The notes under the pieces were generated by a model that worked only from the letters and a program-made list of their open reading frames with translations, was not told the DNA's origin and did no database searches. 36,048 bases of DNA, taken from assembly GCF_001039355.2 (NCBI RefSeq), contig NW_019776113.1:135787-171834 (forward strand), read 5' to 3'. The position numbers and the translations under genes are program-made. Source of the stretch: Lingula anatina (taxonomy: Eukaryota > Brachiopoda > Lingulata > Lingulida > Lingulidae). Positions within the stretch are counted from its first letter, which is position 1, and each line of letters starts with the position of its first letter. This document shows positions 1-9,805 of this stretch, in pieces.

Positions 1-532
1 AATTTCAACTTAGTTAGATAATTATTTACAAGTATATGGGATTTTGTAATTGTAAGTTGTATTGAGAGTTTATTTTGGTTTCCTGGTCTGATATTAGTTT
101 GGCTAATTCGAGTTTTACTGAGAACACTTTGAACATTATTATTGTGGGATTATTAAACATATTACTTATTGCATGGTTAATGCAGTAAACTTTCCATACA
201 TTTTTGTATGTAGTATATGCTGCAGCTATGAATATATTAAACAAGGAGATTTTGGATTTTTTATTATACATGGAGTTATAATGGAATAAGTTGCTTGGTT
301 TGACTATTTAGAGATGAATTCAAAACATTTTAATAACCACTACAATATTTATGATTGAAACAATAAATTATTCTAATGGAAATTCATTTGTGTAGTCTGT
401 TGATAAAATTATAAGACTATAAGGTATAGCTTTAATTCAGTGTAAAAAGTGAAAATTTAATCTGATAAAGTTAATTGCCATTTTTAATTGACCGTGTTGC
501 ATTTCAAGAAGTCCCAATTTTCTTGTTTTTAG
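1..532 (+). other. Intronic sequence upstream of the first DLEC1 exon in the window
   Basis: Very AT-rich with stops in all frames and no convincing exon. It ends in a good acceptor (pyrimidine-rich tcttgtttttag) at 532. It is therefore read as the 3' part of a DLEC1 intron whose donor lies outside the window. Confidence 0.7.
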
Positions 533-1360
533 TAACATATCAGTCAGAGGAGAGGTTCAGTCACCTCAAGCATGCCTCCTGAACTGCCAGCTAGCCCTAG
601 ATGAAGTCTACGTTGATATTCCTATAACACCAACAGTCAAGCTACTCAACCAGACACAGCTAGCCACTGTGTTTGAATGGCATGAGGTAAAAGCATAATG
701 TTTTACATCTTTTGTCTAGAAATACTCATATATAGACAAATACAAGGGATGACTTTTGCCTACCCACAGATAGACAAATACAAATCCTTTTCTAAATGGC
801 AGATTGTGTGGCAAACCCTCACCAGAAGGAGAAACAAACCTGGTATTAGAATCACTGAAGTATTACAAAATGCTGCTAAACTGCACTACATTCAGTTGCC
901 TCTATTCATTTGCTTGATGGCTTTTATGTGCCTTTGGCACTACGTACTTGGAGTAACCGTGTATTCACTGTAGACACAAATATACACAATCATACAGATT
1001 AGCAAGCAACATTAAAACCAATAAAAAACAAGATTTAAACAGACTTCATTCTTTATAAGATTACTTTTGGTTTATTTCTATTCATCCCTTACTTTTTCTG
1101 ACAGATTGCACAAAATTTTTTAACTACTGCTGTATTTCATTTTTTTTGATAAATTTAATGTCATAGTGATTAAAAATTGTATAATTGATATACTTTTAAA
1201 TAAGAATCATACTAAAAGTTGCACTGTATATACATGCTGTTCTACAGTTATAAAAACATTATATTTTAGAAAATTTAAATAGATATTTTTAAGTTATAAA
1301 AAGATGCACTAATATACATTGCACACTGTTTTACACTTATAAAACATATCTGAGATGTCT

Positions 1361-1418
<58 letters not shown>

Positions 1419-4400
1419 GGTTGAGGGAGAGCATGCAGAGCTGTGCAGTGTTGAGGTGACTCCCAAGTCAGGGGTACTGCAACCAAGGGAAGAGTTAGAC
1501 ATTACAATCAACTTCACTGCTCATAAACAGGTACTGTAAATGACAAAGAATTTTTGATATAAATGTAGAAAAAGTTCTATAACAAGATTGGAAATCAGAC
1601 TAAATGTTTACATAAAAAAAATGCTGCAGAGAAAAATTAAGAAGACTTTAAAGATCAAAATCCACCTTTGTATTATAAACACAATCAAACTGATGCACAT
1701 TCATTTCAGCCCACTTGTGTACATATACTATTTGTTATACATGTAAATCATTTGAGGCAGTCATTGTAATATGAAGATAATAGTACTTCATGGGTATTAT
1801 TTTTTATCCAGGGTGATATATCAGATCTGAGGATCCCATGTGTTATAGGAGGTATGGAGCAAGCTCTAGGTCTTGCTGTCAAAGCACATGTCAAAGGTCT
1901 ATGTGTCTCCTATAGAACTGCTGAGGAACCAGAAGATTTGGGAGATTATAGGTAATGAACAAATAAAACAAAACTCAGCACAGAGTCTCTGTTTCTGCTT
2001 GATGTAAAGCTTGAAGTAGTTGACATGAAATTTCATATGCATGTTCTGTGATTATATTATATTAACTTTGACTTTCTTATTGTGAAAGGCATTTGTTTGA
2101 AGTAGAACTATATTTGTGTATAGAATATAATTGTATTGAGTTCTGGATGTGAATAAGAAAATATATTTTTTAAAAATGAAACCAAAGTTTCACTCGTGAT
2201 TTCAACACATTTTAACCAGATGATAACATGATGATAATATTTCCATTTTGTTCAGAGGTACACATGAAATGTAGAAACAAAAGTTGATAAGAGCTGTATA
2301 CAAATTTTAATATGTAAGTGAAAATGCAGAGGTGCTAGCTACTCAAAACCTGTACCCATAATAGTAGCCCATAGCTTGTGTGCCAAATTATCAGAATATT
2401 TTGTTTCTAGCACCTGCACTGATGGTCTCAGCTTAAACTATGGCGATGATGTACAACTTGGGGACACACCGAGGAGATATGTGTTTATGAAGAACAACTC
2501 AGCCATTGCTGCTCCCTACTCTATCCACATGGATTATTTTGTAGCCAGGCCTCCAACGCCACCTACAGATGGGAAGGATAAAGGAAAGATGCCAAATAAG
2601 AGGTACAGGAGAAAGTGATTATAATTTCTGAAACCAAGATTTATTTTAAAAAACAAAAGGGTTTTTTGTGACCTTTCGTTGCAGAAACAAAAAACAACAA
2701 CATTTTTTCATTCCCGATACATGTATTTATCAAATTTCTGATCAAATACTTTAAAGTACTAGTACTGTACTTGTTACTGTGACTTAGTCTAAAGTATTTT
2801 ACATGTATGTACTTGCATCCCTTACATAGTGCCTATTAAATTTCCTTATTAACTGAAGTGTAAAATTTATATTTTGTCTTTCACCTGGAAATTTCCTTTT
2901 GTTTTCAGTCAAAGAAGACAGTTGCTTAGCAAGACAACAAATTTAGCAGATCCAAGCAGCAAGTCTACCACCAAGGCCCAGGCTGGTTAGTTGTCTTTAT
3001 GTTCAAGGCACCTGCAAGTGTAAAGGCTGGAAATGGCATAAATTGTTTTGCTTTCATTAAATATATGGAATAAATAAATAGCAGAACTTTCTTAGAATAT
3101 TAGCAGGGGTGGATCCAGAGATATATTCTGACAGTCTTCCAATTCTTTGTTGATCCAGACAGAAAAAATAGACACCCATATACAGACAGTGTAAACTTGA
3201 AAATCTGACCGTCTTCCAGAAGACCCGAAAGACAACCTCAATCCGCCCCTTATTAGTAATTAAGAATGCTTACCTTTTCATTCGTTTCTTTACAAAAAGA
3301 TGTTCTCACAGTCAAGATGTTATGAACAAATCATATGTGAACATTTAAATATTTCTGTATTTCACTTCTTTTCAGAATTCTGCCAAGTCATGCTAAGAGA
3401 TGGGAAGGGAGCAGCATTCAGCATACAGCCATCCTCTGGAGTGCTGGAACCTTTCTCAGAACTCATGATAGAAATAACAGCATTCAATGACATGTGGGGG
3501 CACTACCAGGACAAACTGGTCTGTAAAGTGGACAAACTGGACATAGTACAGATCCCTGTGACCATGACAGTGGTGGGATGTCCACTTATATTCCAGATGG
3601 CTTCCACTCAGCCTGGTCAAGATGCTGTGGTGAGGTTTGGCACCCATGTGTCTGGAGTGCCCCCTATCAACAGACAGTGCAGGATCATGAACAGCAGCCC
3701 ATATGGTGAGGAAACATGACTCTTTTTGGGTGGTTGTTGCTAGTACCATATAGCCGTACTTCAATTGCACTAAGGTCTGAATGTTCCTGGTCACTGATGA
3801 CTTACTGGCTTACATGGCAGATTGTTGGCAAGTTTGTCATACTGAGTCCTCACCTACTCCTTATTTTTAGATAATATCAAGGGGTCAAATTGGCAAATGT
3901 GGTTTATATATAATTATTAATTACATTTAAGCTTTCAACCGTATTGTGAAAATCTATTTTTGAATCAGTCTTTTTGGTTTGAACTCTTTTTTAAATTAGA
4001 TGGATTTGTAACTGATAATCTGATGAATTGAATATATACTTTGGTTTGTGTTCAGAAACGCTCACTTAAAAATGACTGTTCATTCCAGATATCCGTGTTG
4101 ACTGGCAATTGTTCAACATTGATGAAAATGATCGTCAGATTCTGGACTTTGTGGTGACCATAGGGGATGGCTTCCCTCTCAGAGATGAACATGGGAATGA
4201 AATCAAGAAAAAGAAAGGTAATAGCAAGTTTTTTATCCTTTCACATAATGTTGTTATTTGATTAGTAGATTAATCCAATTCTTATAATTGGTATTTTTAT
4301 GAAATCTGTACATCCATGTGGTCCAGATGATTAGTTTTTGTTATATTAATATATAACTTATTTTCAATTTAAATTTTAAGTTGTACATAAATAGTTAATA

Positions 4401-7400
4401 ATTTGTTACATGAATTCTATTATATTTCATCTATAATTCTATATATTTCAATTTCAACCACAAATTAAAAAAATTCTAGGCCCTCCTGCTGCATTAGTGA
4501 AGCGTGTTCCAACAGACATGATCCCTGAGACCCCTGACACCTCACCATATCCCAGCAGGGAAGTGTCCTCCACAGACACACAGGCTACTGAGGAGAAGAA
4601 GGAAGCAGAGGCAGAAGAGAAGGAAAAACTTGTTAAAGTCACCATGAGAATGCATGAGGGACGAATGGGAAACAGTCCTTTCTCTATTGTTCCTGCACAG
4701 ATGGTGAGAACCATTATAATGAAAATGACTTTTTTAAAACTTAAGAGTGCTTAACTTTATCTATCATACAGATGACACATATTTTCTTCTAATAGAAAGA
4801 ATATTTGTGATTAGATTTTGCTTTGGTCTAGTTCACATTTCTTTAATCGTAAATTTAAAAAGGAGTTTAAAAAGTTTTTGGAAAGTGTTTATATATATAA
4901 AAGAACTGAATATTTTTGTAGATTATTCCTGCAAAGGGGACATCAGTGATCACTGCCAGATTCACACCCTTTGCCAACACAGATGTGGAAAGTGGCATCA
5001 GTCTGGCAGGATATGCTTTGGCTTACATGAGTCTGGATGAGGTGGTAAGAAAAGAAAATGAAGTAAGACACAAAAATGTATTGAATACAAACTGTAAAGT
5101 TATAGTTTTCTGGTTATGTTCAAGTTTGCAGTACCACAAGTTTAACCAGATTATAGCTTGGTCGTGTTCTGGAGAATAAGACATTGAAGTGGTGATAGCA
5201 TAGATCTGGATATGTACCAGTCGATGTGGAGTTTTTATCAAGATAGAAAGAAAATGATCAAAATGCATTTCATTTTAGGCATCAAACATACCAGGCAAAG
5301 TGAAAAGAGTTGCAGGTTATGAGATGGTTCCTTTGAGACTGGACTTGTCTTCACATGTCAAACCTGCTCTGTAAGCACACTGATGTCCATAATAATATAT
5401 TGCAGCCATTACATGTTCATGCATGTCTTCATAATAGTGAGAAATTATACAAAATTACTACAAAAATGTTTTAAAATTCATAGATCAATGTAAACGTTAA
5501 AAGTAATGAAAATCTATAGATAAACTAAATGGTTTTTTAAAACTGCAATTTGTAAAACGTGATAAAGATGTGTTTACAAATTCCTTTTGATCAGAATCAT
5601 AAAATATTTCTTTGATTTTGCAGTTTGACAATAGAATGCACAGAGGATGAAGGTATGAGGTACAGGACAGCTGCCAGTGATCTGTTGAAAGATGGAAAGG
5701 TAAACTTATTGCCAACGATAAAAAACTATACATGTATATCTTAAATTTCTTTTGAATAAGTCATCCTAGTGATTATAAGACAGTTGTGTTAAATAGTTAA
5801 ATGATCTGCAGTGTGATGGCAGACATATTATTTACTGCAAATTGACTCAAGTAATTTTGATAATTTAGATATATTTAAATACTAATTAAATCTAGTGTCA
5901 GTATAACCTCTTCTCTGTGTGTATTAAATATATCATGATAGACAAAAATTGATCTTTTTCCCAATTTTTAGGTTGGCAAGGAAAGTCTCCGTGTTTGCAG
6001 TTGCAACTTGTCTAACTATACTGGTACTCCCCTTACCTTCAAACTACTGACCAGAAGACCATTCACCTTGGTGGACATTGACCCTGCTGCAGATGGTCAC
6101 CTTGGTAGTGGACAGGTGCAGGAGTCTGAGATGTGTACCCTCAGACCACAACATAATTTGTTGGTCAATATCTATTTTTTTCATACATATTTTTTCGAAG
6201 TCAGTGATAGTTATTTTCAAAAACAGTTTTTAAATCAGATGCTTCAAAATTAAAGGGAGTTGCTAATCAGATAATAAGTTACTGCCTAAAAATGCCAAAT
6301 ATACAGCAAGTTGAAGTTATTACTGAATTCAACATAAAGTTAATTTAAAATAACTTCAAAATAATGCTGTAGATAAATACAAGTGTATAAAATAATAACT
6401 TATCTTAGTACTCTAAAGTTAATCTGTATATCCAGTGGTAAGATGTTGAATAAATTTAATTAAAGGTGAAAGTTGGTTTCCGTGTGAGCCTGGACCTAAT
6501 TAACTATGCAGATATATTGGAGCCAGACCAGGAGAAGGATGGGATCACTCTGATTGTCCATGAAGGAGAGAGAAAATTACACTTCAGATATGACATGGTG
6601 GCAGAGTTTAATAATGGCACCACTCAGGTTAATAAAAATTTAGTGATATAAAGATTATCTTCAGAAAATTAATTAGTGTATTTGATTCTATTATTTCTTT
6701 CATCACAATTAAAATTTCAAATTTGATCATTTGTGTAAGTACATCATGAATAGATTTTGTAATGGGTTTACAAATATATATGACTGGTTTATCAAGGTTT
6801 TGGTGTTTCTTGAAAAAAATCATTCTTCTTTTAGAAACTACCTTTGTATGCGACTCTAACTGTACCATCCCTGATGTTGTCAAAGGAGAGCGTTGACTTT
6901 GGTACTTGTCTTGTTGGTCAGCAGAGAGAGTTGGAATTGATCCTCAGTAACAAGACAGGCTCTGCTAGCTTCTGGACTGCCATCATAGGTGAGACTAACC
7001 CCCCTCCCTCACCCCAGGCAATAAATAAGAGAGTAAAGAGAGTAATGATGTCAACTCCATGGTAGTAGTTTGGTCCTACAAATTATACATGTTATGCAGT
7101 TTCTGCTGTTTTATAAATATGTGATAAGGTATTGATGTATGACATTGAAGGTGATGACTCCCCTGTCAAAGTATGTACTGACAGTTATATTCACATCTTT
7201 ACTTTTCAATTCCTTCATAATTATGTTAAGTCTAAGACAAAAATTAAAACTGGTACTACATTTTTTTCAGAGAGCAAATCAGACACTTGCACAGCTGACA
7301 CATTCCGTATTACTCCAGCCAGTGGTGTGTTAGATGCCCATATAACACATATATCTAACAGTAAAGTCCTTCTTAAGCTGCATTTTATTGCAAAGTAAGT

Positions 7401-7930
7401 ACTGGTACAGGTTGGTTCTGAATTTTCATGAGCCATTATTTCTACACTTGTTTTGTATGGAGGCTTTTGATTGGACTGAATAACTTCAAGCAACAAATAT
7501 CTACTGTGTATATGGGGAAGTATTTAAACATATATAAAATAATGGGGAAATTGCATGATTTTTCAGTGTTTTGGATGAATGAAAAAAAGCAAAGGTGCCA
7601 TATATGAAATATTGTAAAAAAAAAAGTATCCGATGTACATGTGCAATCAGAATCCATTTCTTGCAGTATTTGACAACAATATATTGTCTTCTAATACTTA
7701 AAGATATGTTGATCCATAAGATATCCATGAAATTACTAGCCAGAGTGAGGGTCTTCAGTAGCATATTACTAGTTAATACATATTTTTACATTACATTGTC
7801 TTTCAGGCATAATGAAGACTATGAAGCAGTGTTTCTGGTGCAAGGCATGCTGGGTGAAGAACCAAGAAGGTTATATGTCAAAGGTCAAGGGTCATATGAT
7901 GAGAGGCATGAGGCATTAGTTAATGTATAA
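533..7930 (+). CDS. DLEC1: DLEC1/CFAP81-like ciliary protein, C-terminal 800 codons (5' partial, 16 exons)
   Basis: Exons: 533-686, 1420-1530, 1812-1951, 2411-2602, 2909-2985, 3376-3705, 4089-4217, 4480-4703, 4922-5044, 5279-5370, 5624-5699, 5972-6163, 6466-6627, 6835-6988, 7271-7394, 7807-7930 (TAA). Each join is GT/AG and keeps one open frame. The first base of 533 completes a codon from an upstream exon outside the window. The product is a series of beta-rich Ig-like ASH/MSP modules, seen as repeated patterns such as SGVLEP, TPKSGVL, VDFGTCLVGQQREL and PASGVL. An acidic Lys/Glu linker lies at fragment residues 415-427. The C-terminus (LGEEPRRLYVKGQGSYDER) matches the end of vertebrate DLEC1 as I recall it, including the VDFGTC module before it. 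The family (Chlamydomonas FAP81) is ciliary/axonemal, and human DLEC1 is about 1755 aa, so roughly the C-terminal half is here. HYDIN, CFAP74 and CFAP47 also carry ASH modules but fit this C-terminus less well. No transmembrane segment is visible. Confidence 0.83.
687..1419 (+). other. DLEC1 intron with (TA)n run at its 3' end
   Basis: Donor gtaaaa at 687 and acceptor cag at 1417-1419. It contains an open stretch (698-973) that has no recognisable family and begins in the intron, so it is not called. A 13-nt direct repeat (tagacaaatacaa) occurs at 732-744 and 771-783. The last 50 bases are dominated by a TA microsatellite. Confidence 0.7.
1367..1415. repeat. (TA)n microsatellite, about 24 units
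   Basis: Uninterrupted TA dinucleotides follow a short (tg)n stretch. They end two to four bases before the cag acceptor of the DLEC1 exon at 1420, so the run occupies the place where a polypyrimidine tract normally lies. Confidence 0.95.
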
Positions 7931-8224
7931 GATGATGAACAAAGATATTTTATCTTAGTAAAGCATCCATGTTTGATTAAAGTGAAATACACTATGAGAA
8001 ATATGTGAGTGGCAAACACTGTGACATTTCTGGACTATGACACTGACCCTGGAAAAATATCAGAAGATATCAGTTATCTTCAATAATAGCTAATTTACCT
8101 AATTGTGTATATGTATAAATATATATATTACATTTGTTTTAACATAATTAAAAGACATTAAACTTTAATGTTGTTTTAAAAATGTATATTGAACATTGGA
8201 GCACGATTTTATTTTGTAAATAAA
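7931..8224 (+). other. Probable DLEC1 3' UTR with polyadenylation signal
   Basis: Follows the TAA at 7928-7930. The first canonical AATAAA in a T-rich context is at 8219-8224; a second is at 8695-8700. The true cleavage site cannot be fixed from sequence alone. No coding exon is visible. Confidence 0.45.
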
Positions 8225-9019
8225 ATTATTGATATTTTTACGGTAAACAGATCTTGTCACATGACTGTTCTCTTTATTATATTCATATATTATCAAAAAT
8301 ATATTATATACATTCTTGTTATATTATTATCACTATGCATTTTAGCAAATCAAAAAGTATTATATATGTTTTTTATTCATTAAACTTTATTTTATGAAAG
8401 TAAAAACTTGATAAAATCTAAAATCTATCTACCCCATGGCCCTCATTAGGTAAGTTAAAAATGCTGGTTAAATATCATCGTTAAAATCAAATTAAATACT
8501 GCCAAACCACTTGCAAACATTTTGCCTGTTTCCTTGTTTTATGCTTTAAAAAGAAAGTTAGCTCTTTACATGTGTGTTTTATGTTTTAGCGATGGTGTTT
8601 TTTACTTGGGATTCAAGCAGATTTACATTTACATTTCTTTTTTTTTTTTTTGGTACATTTATGGATTTAGCTGTTATGAATCCACTGAAAATACAATAAA
8701 AAGGCAAGGAATTTTGAACAGCTATAAAATACCCTCTATAAAACAAACGTTTTTCATCTAATATGCAGTAAACAATGAAAAATTCTGAACATTTCTTTAC
8801 AAGAGGTTTAATTCATTGATTGGCATGCTGCTCTTTGGCAATCATTTACATGTAAGTGCTTTAGAACCCCATTTTAAATTTAATCAACATAACATTTTTA
8901 TCAAAATTAATTTCATTATTTTTGTATTTTTTTCTAATTATTATTTTTTTTTTTTTCTATGACAAATGAAATTAAATGATGGCAAATACAGCTACATGAA
9001 GAATAAATAAATGTGCAGA
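8225..9019. other. AT-rich intergenic DNA between DLEC1 and E2F7/8
   Basis: Low-complexity A/T tracts, including poly-T at about 8640-8651 and 8945-8956. The open stretch at 8522-8761 is hydrophobic, T-driven and unrecognisable. I see no gene here. Confidence 0.6.
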
Positions 9020-9533
9020 ATAAAGCGAGTGCGTCTCTTGGGGAGCGAATAGTGAAATCCTAGCGGCGACCTTGAAGACCTTGTCAATCACGCTCTATGT
9101 TCAACGTGATTGGCTCGTGAGCTCCTGAGGGCGTTCGCGGACAGAGTAACCGACATCTCGCGCCAATTTTTGGTGGGGCGTAAATATAGCGAACAACAAC
9201 TGATAGTTTTATTTTACAATTTGGGTGTTTATCAGAATAATTTTTCGAAATCGCCACACAGAGGGATAGAACATTTCACAGCAACGCATGTAGAAAATTT
9301 AATGAAGTTGGTAAGTGTCGTTTATCGGACAATCCGGAAAAAAAATACTGGGTCGTTCGCTTCGCGTGTAGCCAGCAGACAGCAAGAGCGTAATGTTACC
9401 GGTTATTTGGGTCGCTTCCCTAGTAATAATATTAAACGATAATAGTAGCAGAGACGACAAGCAATCTTTGTGATGTACTGAGAAATTTCTTAATTTATGT
9501 GAACAAATCTGACGTCGTGTGAGATGTAATCAG
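9020..9533 (+). promoter_or_regulatory. CpG-rich promoter and 5' non-coding leader of E2F7/8
   Basis: About 15 CpG dinucleotides fall between 9025 and 9181 in a genome that is otherwise CpG-poor. The stretch includes an inverted CCAAT box (ATTGG, 9109-9113), a direct CCAAT (9163-9167) and an E2F-like site at 9156-9167. A non-coding exon can end at a strong donor after 9533 (cag|gtaaga) or at an alternative one after 9310 (gttg|gtaagt). Either would splice to the acceptor at 9797-9798 just ahead of the start codon. The transcription start itself is not determined. Confidence 0.6.
9156..9167 (-). promoter_or_regulatory. Near-consensus palindromic E2F site
   Basis: On the minus strand it reads ATTGGCGCGAGA, 10 of 12 matches to the full E2F palindrome TTTSGCGCSAAA. 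It lies inside the CpG-rich promoter of an E2F-family gene and overlaps a CCAAT box. Binding is inferred from the motif only. Confidence 0.55.
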
Positions 9534-9798
9534 GTAAGAATTGAGGACTAGTAAGTACAGTAGTGTCGGTTGTCGAGCGCGCCATAATGTGTACTAAGAT
9601 TACCCAGTTATATTTGGAAATTGGAATTGAAATTTAATAACTTTTTTATGTTTTCCCTTATCCATATATGTTCTCAACACATCTGAACTTTATATAAAAT
9701 GATAAAACAGATTTGTAATTATAATTTTTATAAAACCATGTTTTCTGATTTCCAATTGTCTTCATTTGTTAGACTATTTGAATTATGTATAATTTCAG
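9534..9798 (+). other. Intron in the E2F7/8 5' UTR
   Basis: Donor gtaaga at 9534 and acceptor tttcag ending at 9798, both good matches. This puts a splice site eight bases upstream of the start codon, a common arrangement for a 5' UTR intron. Confidence 0.6.
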
Positions 9799-9805
9799 GA
9801 TCATT

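Noticed and set aside
698-973. 91-codon open stretch just after the first DLEC1 donor
   Set aside because: It starts inside the intron, matches no family I know, and the flanking exons already join in frame with continuous ASH-module sequence.
3456-3794. Antisense open stretch over a DLEC1 exon
   Set aside because: It overlaps the exon coding the SSGVLEP ASH module on the plus strand, and has no recognisable product.
9110-9442. 110-codon open stretch in the CpG-rich E2F7/8 leader
   Set aside because: It begins with GTG, not ATG, overlaps promoter motifs and two strong splice donors, and has no family resemblance. Read as a GC-driven open frame in the leader.
9785-9805. Upstream in-frame ATG for E2F7/8
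   Set aside because: It lies in the intron before the tttcag acceptor at 9797-9798, so it would not be in the mature message.
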